Notes: generated from the letters alone by a model not told the origin. A DNA stretch of 64,000 nt from an uncultured Prevotellaceae bacterium (GCA_900316585.1 ONDM01000001.1:248001-312000); one strand, 5' to 3'. Positions 18,046 to 28,006 are shown, counted from the stretch's first letter. Made by a program: numbers and translations.

Positions 18046-19088
18046 TTCTTCACAGGATAATTACGTAATGCTGCCAATAAAGCGGTATTTTCGGATTTTG
18101 TGCCTATTGTCACTCTCAAACAATCATCACAAAGCACAATCTTTGAGCGATTCCTGACAATGATACCTTTGTTTACTAAATAATGATAAATAGCAGAAGC
18201 ATCGGTCATGCGTGCAAGGAAGAAATTAGCATCAGTAGGATATACTTTTTTTGTAATAGGAAGTGTAGCAAACGATGCCATCAGCCTTTCCCTTTCCTCT
18301 AAAATCATGCGAATCCAACGATCCACATCAAAACGGGCCTTTATAATTTCTTTGGCCTTTTCTTGAGTCAACAGATTAACATTGTATGGATATTTCACCT
18401 TATTGAAAATCCCAATAATCTTTGGGTCAGCCATAGCTAATCCCAGACGCATACCAGCACAACCCCAAGCTTTGGAGAATGTCTGTAGTATAATTAGGTT
18501 TGGGCATTTATCCAAAATAGTAAGGAAAGAAGGTTCACTACTGAAGTCAACATACGCTTCATCAAGAACAACAAATCCATCAAAAGACTGTATAAGAGAA
18601 TAAACCTCCTTTTTATTTAAACGATTACCAGATGGATTGTTCGGTGAACATAGAAAAATAGCCTTTGTATTATCATCTGTAGACTTCAATAACTTTTCAG
18701 AAGAAATCTGGAAATCCTCATCTAAAAGAACAGGACGATATTCTACATCATTAATGTCAGCACAAACTTTATACATCCCATAAGAAGGTGCCATGGCAAC
18801 TACATTATCCTTACCTGGAATGCAGAAACAACGATAAATCAAGTCTATAGCCTCATCACTGCCATTTCCTAAAAACAACTGCTCTGGTTTTATGCCTTTT
18901 AATGGAGCTATCAAAGACTTTACCTCTACCTGAAGAGGATCAGGATAACGGTTAATCGGTGCATTATATGGATTTTCATTAGCATCCAAAAACACCGTTG
19001 CATTACCACCTTTATATTCATTACGGGCAGAACTATATGGTTCCAACTCCCAAATATTCGGACGTACTAATTCTTTTAAAGGTTTCAT
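18042..19088 (-). CDS. hisC: Histidinol-phosphate aminotransferase
   Basis: PLP enzyme transferring an amino group from glutamate to imidazole-acetol phosphate (step 8 of the pathway). The 348-residue protein shows [39 protein letters not shown] and the Schiff-base lysine in [14 protein letters not shown]. It sits third in hisGDCB, 2 nt after hisD, and overlaps hisB by 4 nt, consistent with coupled translation. Confidence 0.96.
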   Translation of the reverse strand: MKPLKELVRPNIWELEPYSSARNEYKGGNATVFLDANENPYNAPINRYPDPLQVEVKSLIAPLKGIKPEQLFLGNGSDEAIDLIYRCFCIPGKDNVVAMAPSYGMYKVCADINDVEYRPVLLDEDFQISSEKLLKSTDDNTKAIFLCSPNNPSGNRLNKKEVYSLIQSFDGFVVLDEAYVDFSSEPSFLTILDKCPNLIILQTFSKAWGCAGMRLGLAMADPKIIGIFNKVKYPYNVNLLTQEKAKEIIKARFDVDRWIRMILEERERLMASFATLPITKKVYPTDANFFLARMTDASAIYHYLVNKGIIVRNRSKIVLCDDCLRVTIGTKSENTALLAALRNYPVKK

Positions 19089-19090
19089 AA

Positions 19091-20374
19091 TTACTTAATA
19101 GAGTTTAACCTTAATGTCATTGCATTTCTATGTGCATCAAGCTGCTCATTCTTAGCCATTTCCTCTACAGCTGGTCCAATCTTTCCAATTCCCTCTGCTG
19201 TAAGTTCTTGAAATGTAATCTTTCTGATAAAACTGTCCAAGCTAACTCCACTATATGACTTAGCATAACCATTAGTTGGAAGTGTGTGATTAGTACCACT
19301 GGCATAATCACCTGCACTCTCGCAACTGAACTTTCCAAGAAATACACTACCAGCATTGACAACTTTATCAGCTAGTTCCAAATAATTATCAGTAGAAATA
19401 ATAAGATGCTCAGGAGCATACTCATTACTCATATTCATCATTTCCTCCTGATCTTTCACCAGAATAATTTTACTGTTTTCCAAACTCCTGGCTGCGATTT
19501 CTTTCCTAGGGAGAAGCCCCAACTGCCTTTCTACCTCCCTCTGTACAGCAGGAATAATATCCTTACTAGTGGTAATCATTATAACTTGACTATCCACCCC
19601 ATGTTCTGCTTGAGAAAGCAAGTCAGCAGCAACAAATGATGGATTACTGTTCTCATCTGCCAATACTTCCACCTCAGAAGGTCCTGCTGGCATATCAATG
19701 GCTACATCTTTTAAAGAAACAGCTTGTTTTGCTGCTACAACATATTGATTTCCTGGGCCAAAAATCTTGTATACTTTAGGAATACTTTCAGTTCCATATG
19801 CCATAGCACCTATTGCCTGGACACCACCAGCTTTGAATATTTTATTCACTCCCGCAATCTTTGCTGCAATAAGAATAGCAGGATTAACCTTACCTTCCCT
19901 ATTCGGTGGAGTGCATAGGACTATTTCCTTACAACCCGCAATTTTAGCTGGAGTAGCCAACATAAGCACAGTGGAAAATAATGGAGCTGTTCCTCCTGGA
20001 ATATAAAGACCAACCTTCTCGATTGCAACTGCCTTTTGCCAACAGGTTACACCTGACTGAACATCAATTTTCTTAGTTTGAAATTTTTGAGCTGAGTGAA
20101 ATTTCGCTATGTTCTCATGAGCTAATTCAATGGCAGACTTTAGACTATCATCAACTAGACAATCAGCTTCCATCATCTCATCTTCATTGACAGCGAGAGA
20201 ATCCAACCTTACTTTATCGAAAAGGAGTTCATATTCCTTTACAGCAGCATCACCACCATAACGTACTTTATTCAAAACCGTATTAACGGTTTCTTGTAAT
20301 TTGGCTACATCTAAAGAAGGACGAGTAAGGATTTTCACCCAATCCTCCCTAGCAGGATATTCTATAACTTTCAT
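19091..20374 (-). CDS. hisD: Histidinol dehydrogenase
   Basis: Zinc enzyme that oxidises L-histidinol to L-histidine with two NAD+ in the last pathway steps. The 427-residue protein has [17 protein letters not shown], the [15 protein letters not shown] segment, DMPAGPSEV and the active-site [11 protein letters not shown] and EYAPEHL motifs, plus the late GTNHTLPT. It begins immediately after the hisG stop with no intergenic base. Confidence 0.97.
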   Translation of the reverse strand: MKVIEYPAREDWVKILTRPSLDVAKLQETVNTVLNKVRYGGDAAVKEYELLFDKVRLDSLAVNEDEMMEADCLVDDSLKSAIELAHENIAKFHSAQKFQTKKIDVQSGVTCWQKAVAIEKVGLYIPGGTAPLFSTVLMLATPAKIAGCKEIVLCTPPNREGKVNPAILIAAKIAGVNKIFKAGGVQAIGAMAYGTESIPKVYKIFGPGNQYVVAAKQAVSLKDVAIDMPAGPSEVEVLADENSNPSFVAADLLSQAEHGVDSQVIMITTSKDIIPAVQREVERQLGLLPRKEIAARSLENSKIILVKDQEEMMNMSNEYAPEHLIISTDNYLELADKVVNAGSVFLGKFSCESAGDYASGTNHTLPTNGYAKSYSGVSLDSFIRKITFQELTAEGIGKIGPAVEEMAKNEQLDAHRNAMTLRLNSIK

Positions 20375-21226
20375 TTAAGGAATCATTTTTTCAATAGGTG
20401 AAACCAAAATACCTTCAGCCCCTGCAGATTTAAGTTTCCCAATAATCTCCCAAAATCTTTCTTCACTTAAAACTGTATGAACACTACTCCATCCTTCTGT
20501 AGCCAATGGCATTACTGTCGGACTGTGCATACTGGGAAGAACACTTAAAACCTCTGGTAAATTATCATTAGAAACATTCATACGGACATATTTCTTGTCT
20601 TCCGCTGTCTTGACTGCAGTAAGACGGAACAAAAGTTCCTCTAAGATTTCTTTCTTTTCTTCAGTCAGATTCTTGTTGGCTATCAAAAGTGCTTCACTTT
20701 GCATAACCACTTCAACTTCCCTAAGATTATTGCTTACAAGAGTGGATCCTGAGCTGACAATATCAAAGATAGCATCTGCTAAACCTATACCTGGTGAGAT
20801 TTCTACAGAACCAGTAATTACGTGAATATCAGCATTAATATGGTTCTTCTCCAAGAAATTACGAAGAATAACAGGATAAGAAGTTGCAATTTTCTTATTT
20901 TCAAACCACTCCAAACCAGGATATTCTATAGCCTTAGGAATAGCTAAAGATAGACGACAATGACTAAAATCCAAACGGCGAACGATATCCGCATCTTCTT
21001 GACGCTCTACAAATTCATTTTCTCCTACAACACCTAAATCAGCCACTCCAGATGCTACCGTTTGTGGTATATCATCGTCACGAAGAAAAAGTACCTCAAT
21101 TGGAAAATTCTTAGACTGCACCAATAAAGTTCTCTTTGAGGTGCTTAATTTAATATCACTTTCAACCAACATGTTCATGGTCTCTTCGTAGAGACGACCT
21201 TTAGATTGAACTGCTATTCGTAACAT
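20375..21226 (-). CDS. hisG: ATP phosphoribosyltransferase (long form)
   Basis: First, committed step of histidine synthesis: ATP plus PRPP to phosphoribosyl-ATP. At 283 residues it is the long form with a C-terminal ACT-like regulatory domain (from about residue 205; ATEGWSSVHTVL near the end), the form inhibited by histidine without HisZ. PRPP-binding and catalytic segments VADLGVVGENEF and GSVEISPGIGLADAIFDIVSSG are present. It is the first structural gene of hisGDCB and is preceded by a leader-peptide attenuator (21243-21365), so both transcription and enzyme activity should respond to histidine. Confidence 0.97.
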   Translation of the reverse strand: MLRIAVQSKGRLYEETMNMLVESDIKLSTSKRTLLVQSKNFPIEVLFLRDDDIPQTVASGVADLGVVGENEFVERQEDADIVRRLDFSHCRLSLAIPKAIEYPGLEWFENKKIATSYPVILRNFLEKNHINADIHVITGSVEISPGIGLADAIFDIVSSGSTLVSNNLREVEVVMQSEALLIANKNLTEEKKEILEELLFRLTAVKTAEDKKYVRMNVSNDNLPEVLSVLPSMHSPTVMPLATEGWSSVHTVLSEERFWEIIGKLKSAGAEGILVSPIEKMIP

Positions 21227-21242
21227 TTTTATCTATATTATG

Positions 21243-21316
21243 AAAAAAGGCTCGCCAATATAACTATCGGTAAGCCTTTATAAATTATTTAATCACACAT
21301 CAATATCTGCTCACCG
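21243..21316 (-). promoter_or_regulatory. his attenuator: terminator and competing antiterminator
   Basis: Terminator (3:4): AAAGGCUU (21279-21272) pairs with GAGCCUUU (21253-21246), with two more C-G pairs inside, followed by six U. It lies 17 nt before hisG. Antiterminator (2:3): CGGUGAGC (21316-21309) pairs over 8 bp with GCUUACCG (21275-21268), which destroys the terminator's left arm. Segment 1 (GUUCACU, 21335-21329) can pair with segment 2 (GGUGAGC, 21315-21309). A ribosome stalled on the His codons would cover segment 1 and free 2:3. A ribosome reaching the stop codon would cover segment 2 and let the terminator form. Confidence 0.88.
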
Positions 21317-21365
21317 GGGAAGACGTTGAGTGAACATGATGACGATGTATTGTGTTAAAATTCAT
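21300..21365 (-). CDS. hisL: His operon leader peptide
   Basis: A 21-codon open frame starting ATG at 21365 and ending TGA at 21300. Residues 7-12 are His-Arg-His-His-Val-His, four histidines in six codons. It lies between the promoter at 21387-21418 and the attenuator hairpins, at the right distance to control them. Its function would be to sense charged tRNA-His by ribosome stalling, as in enterobacterial hisL, although the sequence is unrelated to that peptide. The start is supported by the position of the -7 box 21 nt upstream. Confidence 0.88.
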   Translation of the reverse strand: MNFNTIHRHHVHSTSSPVSRY

Positions 21366-21386
21366 ACATTAACTTTTAAATCGATG

Positions 21387-21418
21387 CAAAATTAGACTAT
21401 AAAAATTAAATCTGCAAG
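21387..21418 (-). promoter_or_regulatory. Promoter of the his leader and hisGDCB
   Basis: On the minus strand CTTG (21418-21415, one mismatch to TTTG), 20-nt spacer, TAATTTTG (21394-21387). It is divergent from the promoter of the MscS-family gene. Confidence 0.65.
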
Positions 21419-21434
21419 TTTTAGAAGTACAAAT

Positions 21435-21466
21435 TTAGGTCTATGACTGTTTTTCTACTATCTTTG
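21435..21466 (+). promoter_or_regulatory. Promoter of the MscS-family channel gene
   Basis: TTAG (21435-21438, one mismatch), 20-nt spacer, TATCTTTG (21459-21466). The ATG at 21485 lies 18 nt downstream. Confidence 0.6.
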
Positions 21467-21484
21467 CAGTAAATTAAAAGTAAT

Positions 21485-23947
21485 ATGGGAAAAAAGATTT
21501 TTACTCTCATTTTCACCCTTCTATCCATCTTACCTGCACAGGCTGTATTGAAGGAAAAAGATTTGGAACAGACTATCTCTGTCTTACTATCTGAGTTAAA
21601 ACAGTTTAAGGAACTTCAGATTAACCGTTCCAACACATTCGAAGAGCGTTATAAGCAAATGGAAAAGCAGATGCGTCTTGTCATGCAGCGTGCCGACCAG
21701 ACCTCATTAATGCTTTATTCACAGCAAAGTGAATATATATTTGATTTAACATATGCTTGTCATGAGGCAACTCAACAATACCAAAACTTCCATGCCAACC
21801 TTACTCCTTTCTCAACATGGGTAACCCGAATCAACATTGAAGTTGAAAGGTACACAGCTCTCATTAACTCCCTCAACAACATGCCTGACTTTCTCCTAAA
21901 TGAAGAACATCTAGGAGATCGTGATTCTTGCCTTTTATTATCAACTCAAATTAGAGCACAACTCATTAAAAATAGAGATAATATTACACGACTTCAAGAA
22001 CTTCACGACCAAGTAGAACAACGATTAAAGGAGTTAAATGATTATGCTCAGGCTCGCTACAATAACATTAGAGCTAGCATCTTCATTAATGGTGGTGACA
22101 ACTATTATACAATCTTAAAACAAATAAAACAGCGATACCAAAGAGCTGTAAATGCCATAGAACGTAAATATAACCCTATAAATGGGGCGCGTTCAGACTG
22201 GCGAAGTTCTACCATTCTGTTTTGCTTCATTTTTGTCATTTTATGGATGTCTATAGCTTCTGCAATCAGTGTGATAATTATCAATTGGCTGGTTCCGAAA
22301 TCTAAGCAGGGTAAATACTATCAAAAAAGAAAACCTTGCATGATATGGACTCTGACAATTATTACATTTGCCATTGCTGTCATGATTCTGAGAACAATTC
22401 TTCGTCAGCATGGTTTCTTCCAGATGGCTACAGAACTTCTCATTCAATATGCATGGCTCTTAGGGGTAATATTGATTTCATTACTTATCCGTCTTTGGAA
22501 CCACCCAGAAAGAATTAAGAGGGGTATTCGTATATATTCACCCATTTTTTTGCTGAGCTTTGTTGTTATTACGTTTAGAATAACTTTTATTCCAAACGAA
22601 ACGGTCAACTTGGTATTTCCTCCAATACTAATATTTTGTCTAATATGGCAATTTATTACCATATACAAACATAATAATACTGCTGAAGGAAAAATCAGTG
22701 AAAGCGACTATTTCTATGCCTATATTTCTCTACTAGTCATAACTATATGCACTATTTCAGCATGGCAAGGATACACTCTGCTTTCTGTCCAAATCCTAAT
22801 TTGGTGGTACATACAACTTGCATGTATACAAACCATAACATGCTTATATACACTGTTACATTTGTATCAAGGATGGAGATTGAATAGATACAAAGAAAAA
22901 CTTGCAAACAAAGAAATAGACCAGAATATCATTACTGTCACAAAAGATGATAAAGGTAACGAATCCTACAAGTTGGACATTACAAAAACATGGTTCTATG
23001 ATTTTGTATATATGGCATTAATTCCTATTCTTGCCGTCTACTCTGTCATGTTTAGCATTTACTGGGCAGCATCTGTATTCAACATGAATCAATTAGTGGT
23101 TGATATATTCCGTAAATACTATATAGATGTTGAGAATACATTCCGACTTTCATTGTTTACCTTATCTTTAATTATTGCCATGTTTTTCTTAGTTAAATAT
23201 GGATTATATTTAGGTAGGGAACTTTATCTTCGCAGACACAGATTAAGAAATGGAGAAAAGAATGTAGTTGCCTTAGGTCTAAACATCGTAACTATATTTG
23301 TTTGGGGTATATACCTCATAATATCCTTAAAAATACTCAACGTAGGGACCGCTGGTATTTTAGCCATATTAGCGGGTATGTCAACTGGTATTGGTCTTGC
23401 TCTTAAGGACTTAATTGAAAACTTATTCTATGGAGTCTCTTTAATGACAGGACGTGTGAAGGTAGGTGACTATATTGAACTTGACGGAATTCGTGGAAAA
23501 GTCAACAATATTAATTACCAAAGTACCATGGTAGAAACATTAGATGGCTCAATTATATCATTTCAAAACAGTCAGCTATTTAGTAAGAATTTTAAAAATC
23601 TGACTAAAAATCATGGGAATGAAATGGTAAAAATACCTATTAATGTCGCTTATGGAACGAATGTAGAGAAAGTTCGTGACATCCTTTATGAAAACCTGAA
23701 AAAATTGAATTGCTGGAACCAAAAGAGAGGCTTGGAAATTCTATTTGACAACTTTGGGGAAAATAGTGTGGATCTGATATTGGTATGCTGGGTACCAGTA
23801 AACAAGAAACTGATGGCTGTATCACAAATGAAAGAGGTCGTATACAAAACTTTTAATGATAATGGTATAGAAATTCCATTTCCACAAAGAGATGTTTATG
23901 TTCGACAAATGACTACAGAAACAATCCCAGCTCCAAATAAAGAATAA
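21485..23947 (+). CDS. Large MscS-family mechanosensitive channel (MscK/YbdG-like architecture)
   Basis: An 820-residue inner-membrane protein. A signal peptide (cleavage after LPAQA, about residue 20) precedes a periplasmic coiled-coil region (about 25-240). Multiple transmembrane helices (about 245-600) and the MscS pore and beta-domain follow (about 605-800). The pore helix is Gly/Ala-rich (GTAGILAILAGMSTGIGLALKD) and is followed by LIENLFYG and VGDYIELDGIRGKV. The expected role is release of solutes on hypo-osmotic shock. It is much longer than minimal MscS (about 290 residues), which places it with multi-domain members. It is a single gene, divergent from hisGDCB. Confidence 0.88.
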   Translation: MGKKIFTLIFTLLSILPAQAVLKEKDLEQTISVLLSELKQFKELQINRSNTFEERYKQMEKQMRLVMQRADQTSLMLYSQQSEYIFDLTYACHEATQQYQNFHANLTPFSTWVTRINIEVERYTALINSLNNMPDFLLNEEHLGDRDSCLLLSTQIRAQLIKNRDNITRLQELHDQVEQRLKELNDYAQARYNNIRASIFINGGDNYYTILKQIKQRYQRAVNAIERKYNPINGARSDWRSSTILFCFIFVILWMSIASAISVIIINWLVPKSKQGKYYQKRKPCMIWTLTIITFAIAVMILRTILRQHGFFQMATELLIQYAWLLGVILISLLIRLWNHPERIKRGIRIYSPIFLLSFVVITFRITFIPNETVNLVFPPILIFCLIWQFITIYKHNNTAEGKISESDYFYAYISLLVITICTISAWQGYTLLSVQILIWWYIQLACIQTITCLYTLLHLYQGWRLNRYKEKLANKEIDQNIITVTKDDKGNESYKLDITKTWFYDFVYMALIPILAVYSVMFSIYWAASVFNMNQLVVDIFRKYYIDVENTFRLSLFTLSLIIAMFFLVKYGLYLGRELYLRRHRLRNGEKNVVALGLNIVTIFVWGIYLIISLKILNVGTAGILAILAGMSTGIGLALKDLIENLFYGVSLMTGRVKVGDYIELDGIRGKVNNINYQSTMVETLDGSIISFQNSQLFSKNFKNLTKNHGNEMVKIPINVAYGTNVEKVRDILYENLKKLNCWNQKRGLEILFDNFGENSVDLILVCWVPVNKKLMAVSQMKEVVYKTFNDNGIEIPFPQRDVYVRQMTTETIPAPNKE

Positions 23948-23954
23948 TAAATAT

Positions 23955-23979
23955 ATTAACAGGAAAATTTCCTGTTAAT
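23955..23979. terminator. Palindromic hairpin between convergent genes
   Basis: A 12-bp perfect inverted repeat (ATTAACAGGAAA / TTTCCTGTTAAT) around a single A, between the channel gene and the convergent ABC-F gene. No T-run follows, so termination is only probable; a protein-binding palindrome is the alternative. Confidence 0.55.
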
Positions 23980-23988
23980 ATAAGCACC

Positions 23989-25872
23989 TCATTCTATTTC
24001 AGAAAGCTCTAGCCAACGCATGCTTTTTGTATCCAACTCGTCATTGAGTATTGGAAGTCTTTTGCTTAGTTTTGTAATTTCATCTACATCTATAAGACCA
24101 CCACTTAGAGCTGCTTCTATTTCAGCTTTTTCTTCTTCTAAGGCTGAAATATCTTTTTCTAAGGCTATAAATTCCTGTTTCTCCTTGAATGACATTTTTC
24201 TTTTATCATTCAATCGAACTTTTTTAATTGAATTGTCGTTTGAGATTTTTGTTTGAGAAGCATTCGCTCTATCTAACTTAAGTTTCTCATCCTTCCAACC
24301 TCTATATTCTGTATAATTACCTGGAAAATCACGGATATCCCCTTCCCCATTGAATACTAGCAGGTGGTCTACCACTTTATCCATGAAATACCTATCATGG
24401 CTTACAACAATAACACATCCTTTAAATTTCTGCAAATACTCTTCTAAAATCTGCAGTGTTACTATATCCAAATCATTTGTAGGCTCATCAAGTACTAAAA
24501 AATTAGGATTATGCATCAAGACTGTACAAAGATATAAACGACGTTTCTCACCACCACTTAATTTATATACATATGTATATTGTTTTTCCGGTGAAAAAAG
24601 GAAATGTTGCAATAACTGCATTGCAGTAAGCCTTTGACCGTTCCCTAAATCTATGTAATCAGCTATATCCTTAATAATGTCTATTACTTTCTGGTTCTCA
24701 TCAAAGTTCATACCATCTTGAGAATAATAACCAAAACGGACAGTCTCTCCCACTTCCAGCTTACCTTGATCCAATGGGGCAAGGCCTTGGAGAATTTTAA
24801 CAAAAGTAGATTTCCCAGTTCCATTATTACCTATTATCCCCATCTTTTCATAACGAGAAAAGATGTAGCTGAAATCATTCAAGATAACTTTATCACCATA
24901 AGATTTAAATAAATGGTTAGCCTCAAAAATCTTATTGCCAATATAAGATCCTTGCATATCCAACTTAATACTATCGTTGTTAATGCGTTGCTTGGCCACC
25001 TTCTCTAATTCATAGAAAGCTTCTTGCCGATAGCGTGCCTTATGCCCTCTAGCCTGAGGCATGCGACGCATCCAATCTAACTCGGTACGGTATAAGTTGT
25101 TTGCTTTAGCAATCTCAGCAGTCAAATTATCTTTACGCTCTTGTCTTTTTTCTAGATAATAACTATAATTTCCTTTGTATGAATAAATCTTTTTATCATC
25201 TATTTCATATATTTCATTACAAATCCTATCCAGGAAATATCTGTCATGAGTTACCATCAAAAGACTCATATTTCCCCGCTTTAGAAAATCTTCTAACCAT
25301 TCCACCATTTCCAAATCCAAATGATTGGTAGGTTCATCAAGAATTAAAAAATCAGGTTCTAGTATCAAGACATTTGCCAAAGCCACACGTTTTAATTGTC
25401 CTCCTGATAACTCTCCTATTCTTTGTTCAAAATTAGCAATCTTTAGGATAGAAAGTATTTGTTTTGCCCGTTGTTCATAATCCCATGCTTTGGTTCGCTC
25501 CATTTCCTCTAACAGGTGTTCTAATCCAGGACTACCAGGAGTTTCTAAACAGAGCTCATATTGTTTAATGACATCTGTAACCTCATTACCATGATAAAAA
25601 CAAGCCTCAATAACCGTCAATTCTTCAGGATATACGGGTGCTTGCTCCAGATATCCAACACGGAGATCGTTTCTATAAATAACAGAACCACTATCTCTTC
25701 CTTCTTTTCCTGATAGGATATTTAATAAAGTAGTCTTACCAGAGCCATTTTTAGCCACGAGACCTATTCGCTGACCTTCAGCTATTCCAAAAGACAAATT
25801 TTCGAATAAGACCAAATCACCAAAGGATTTGGTCAAATTCTCAACTTGCAAATAAGGGTTTATTACTGCCAT
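23989..25872 (-). CDS. ABC-F family ATPase (Uup-like)
   Basis: A 627-residue soluble protein with two ABC domains in one chain and no membrane segment. First domain: Walker A GLVAKNGSGKTT, signature LSGGQLKRV, Walker B LILDEPTNHLD. The linker follows at about residues 245-310. Second domain: Walker A GIIGNNGTGKST, signature LSGGEKRRL, Walker B LVLDEPTNDLD. A C-terminal Lys/Glu-rich coiled coil (about 555-620) places it with Uup. ABC-F proteins act on ribosomes, and Uup is also linked to DNA stability. Resistance cannot be inferred. Its ATG overlaps the stop of the DUF3805 gene by one base (TAATG). Confidence 0.92.
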   Translation of the reverse strand: MAVINPYLQVENLTKSFGDLVLFENLSFGIAEGQRIGLVAKNGSGKTTLLNILSGKEGRDSGSVIYRNDLRVGYLEQAPVYPEELTVIEACFYHGNEVTDVIKQYELCLETPGSPGLEHLLEEMERTKAWDYEQRAKQILSILKIANFEQRIGELSGGQLKRVALANVLILEPDFLILDEPTNHLDLEMVEWLEDFLKRGNMSLLMVTHDRYFLDRICNEIYEIDDKKIYSYKGNYSYYLEKRQERKDNLTAEIAKANNLYRTELDWMRRMPQARGHKARYRQEAFYELEKVAKQRINNDSIKLDMQGSYIGNKIFEANHLFKSYGDKVILNDFSYIFSRYEKMGIIGNNGTGKSTFVKILQGLAPLDQGKLEVGETVRFGYYSQDGMNFDENQKVIDIIKDIADYIDLGNGQRLTAMQLLQHFLFSPEKQYTYVYKLSGGEKRRLYLCTVLMHNPNFLVLDEPTNDLDIVTLQILEEYLQKFKGCVIVVSHDRYFMDKVVDHLLVFNGEGDIRDFPGNYTEYRGWKDEKLKLDRANASQTKISNDNSIKKVRLNDKRKMSFKEKQEFIALEKDISALEEEKAEIEAALSGGLIDVDEITKLSKRLPILNDELDTKSMRWLELSEIE

Positions 25873-26693
25873 TAAAGTTTAGATTCAATTTCTCTTTTTA
25901 TAGAGTCAAATTTAGCAGTTAAATCTACATTATCTTCATGCTTAATTGCCTCAGAAAGATATTTCATAGGTTCAAGATAAAAATCAGTACCAGCAAACTG
26001 AAGTGCAGGATACTCATTTTTTCCATCCACGACAGTAACCCACTCCATACCATCCATTTCATTCGTAAGAATTACTCCAAAAGCAATGCCTATAGCTTCC
26101 CAGGTTTCTCTTTGTCCTGGAGGATATATACCACTGTCTATAAGACACTGAAGTTTAGCTATATCTTCATAAGAACCGGTAAAATCCTTTTTCTGGCTTT
26201 TTTTAACCGTTTTTGAAACCCAATCAAAAGCCTCATCAACTTGATGAACTTCCCAGACTCGGACAGGTATAATCTCCTTTGGATAAGGCTTACGCTCATC
26301 ACGGATTATCAATGAAGAAATAACTTGCTCTGCATCATCAGGAGTGACCCCTTTAGAAACAGTAAAAGAAAATTCCAACACTGTATTTCCTTTACCTAAC
26401 AAATATATATAACTAGTGTATTCTTGTCCTCCTTCGGTAAAATCTTCTTTCGTAATGACCGAATCCCATCCACCGATATTCTTTAAATAGGCATTAGGAT
26501 AGTTCTTCTGCTCTTCCTCTAACATTTGATGAGCATAGTTCCTGGAATTATCCTTGAATGCAGAAACTCTTAAATTTCCTGTCCACCGATTCGGATTATA
26601 GAAGAGGAAACTGCCCTCTTCATCCTCAAACTCAAACCAACTGTCAGGATAATTAATGGAGAACCATCCATAAGGTGAAATGAACTTTTTCAT
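25872..26693 (-). CDS. DUF3805 family protein
   Basis: A 273-residue protein without signal peptide, matching the DUF3805 family. The recognisable start is FISPYGWFSINYPDSWFEFEDEEGS, split by aromatic residues as in the family; an alpha-helical half follows from about residue 135. The function is unknown. It sits in a tight operon, 6 nt after the transglutaminase-like gene and overlapping the ABC-F gene by one base. The folded N-terminal part resembles the beta-rich PsbP/Mog1-like fold in pattern, which I note as a guess only. Confidence 0.75.
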   Translation of the reverse strand: MKKFISPYGWFSINYPDSWFEFEDEEGSFLFYNPNRWTGNLRVSAFKDNSRNYAHQMLEEEQKNYPNAYLKNIGGWDSVITKEDFTEGGQEYTSYIYLLGKGNTVLEFSFTVSKGVTPDDAEQVISSLIIRDERKPYPKEIIPVRVWEVHQVDEAFDWVSKTVKKSQKKDFTGSYEDIAKLQCLIDSGIYPPGQRETWEAIGIAFGVILTNEMDGMEWVTVVDGKNEYPALQFAGTDFYLEPMKYLSEAIKHEDNVDLTAKFDSIKREIESKL

Positions 26694-26699
26694 ATTTAA

Positions 26700-27890
26700 T
26701 TATCTGCCAATAGATTGTATTTTTGACCGGATAGATTTAGAGATTTCAAGAAATTGAAAACTCTCATCTCCCGTATTACTCTTAATCGCCTCATACTTTT
26801 TTGTTGCGTATTCTTTAGCCTTATCAAACGTAAGACGAGACATTTCTGACTGAGTCTTAGTCTCCGAAATTGAGTCTAGTTTCTCATCTGGGAAATACTC
26901 ATCTAGGCTGACATCGCCAATTATAGTAGTTTCTAACACCTGAAGATTCTCATTCTTGGAATCTGTATAATAACCTATAAACATATGCCCAGGGACACGA
27001 ATCATAACTGGTTCAATATTAATGGCCCTAAGAAGGGATGCAAATAAGACTGTCCCATCTACACAATTTATTTGTGATGATTGAAGAGCATCATCTATTG
27101 TTCTTACCTTCTGACAATAAATCATATTGGATGACAAACTACTATATGAAACAGAACTATAAGTGAAATGCCGTTTTTGAAGCATATTCCATAATGCATA
27201 AACTTGCTTATCAACCTGTCTTTCTCCTTGCTGCACACCTACAAATTTACGTACAATCTTTGTGTTTAAGGCTTCTCTCAGCAAAATATCAATCATTGGA
27301 TGATCTTCATTTACATATGCAGCAAAATACAAACTAGTATCATGAAGTTTCATATTCTCATCCTTATAACAAAGTAGACATTCATTGATAGAGCGCATAG
27401 ACATCGTCGTAATCTTTTGACTAGGTTTCTCACCACCAACTTTTAATGTAACAGCAAATGAAACTGGTTGTGGCTGTGAATTATTCTTAAGTGCCTCATA
27501 ATCCCATAACACATCAGGATAAATTGTATATACCATATCCTTAATAGGAAGAACAAAGTCTGAAACTGACTTGGAGAAATAAGGCGTTTCAGATAGTTCT
27601 ATATGAACACGACAGTTTTTTGAAATAGCTTTAACACGTATTCCAAATCCCACTTGAGGATTTCCCACATAATTTTTACTGCTAGGTTGAATAACTTGCG
27701 TTCCCGTAGAAGCTGTAGAAAGAATAGCAGATGGAAAGATATTACCAGAAAGTTCACTCACAATTTGGAATCTCTCTGCTTCCTGATGTTGATAATAGGC
27801 ATATGTACCTCCTATTCCCAAAATAATAAGGAATAAAAAGAGAGAGCAACATTGCCAAAAGCGAACAGAACTATATTTGTTTTTTACCAT
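26700..27890 (-). CDS. Membrane-anchored transglutaminase-like protein
   Basis: A 396-residue protein with one N-terminal membrane anchor (about residues 11-31). A beta-rich region without recognised motifs (about 40-200) is followed by a transglutaminase-like core. C276 in INCVDGTVLFASLLRA and H302 in PGHMFIGYY match the Cys and His of the papain-like transglutaminase fold; the third catalytic residue is not certain. The domain is expected in the periplasm. Members of this superfamily are often peptidases or peptide cross-linkers, and the substrate is unknown. It is the first gene of the operon with DUF3805 and ABC-F. No consensus promoter was found upstream. Confidence 0.7.
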   Translation of the reverse strand: MVKNKYSSVRFWQCCSLFLFLIILGIGGTYAYYQHQEAERFQIVSELSGNIFPSAILSTASTGTQVIQPSSKNYVGNPQVGFGIRVKAISKNCRVHIELSETPYFSKSVSDFVLPIKDMVYTIYPDVLWDYEALKNNSQPQPVSFAVTLKVGGEKPSQKITTMSMRSINECLLCYKDENMKLHDTSLYFAAYVNEDHPMIDILLREALNTKIVRKFVGVQQGERQVDKQVYALWNMLQKRHFTYSSVSYSSLSSNMIYCQKVRTIDDALQSSQINCVDGTVLFASLLRAINIEPVMIRVPGHMFIGYYTDSKNENLQVLETTIIGDVSLDEYFPDEKLDSISETKTQSEMSRLTFDKAKEYATKKYEAIKSNTGDESFQFLEISKSIRSKIQSIGR

Positions 27891-27998
27891 ATCATTTTTG
27901 AATGTGCTAATATATAAAAAAAATGGCTTTGGTTCAGTATTTTCATATTAAAAAGATAAAAAAAGCAATAATAAAAAGAGTTTCTAAAAAAATATCAC

Positions 27999-28006
27999 TA
28001 TATTTG
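27999..28006 (+). promoter_or_regulatory. Candidate -7 element for rho with long leader
   Basis: TATATTTG fits the -7 consensus. No good -33 box lies at the standard distance. The implied leader to the rho ATG at 28121 is about 105 nt and contains a small inverted repeat (GGTCA-GTT-TGACC, 28025-28037). Confidence 0.45.

Noticed and set aside
23989..25872. ABC-F gene as an antibiotic resistance factor
   Set aside because: The C-terminal coiled coil and the housekeeping neighbourhood fit Uup; nothing points to a resistance subgroup.
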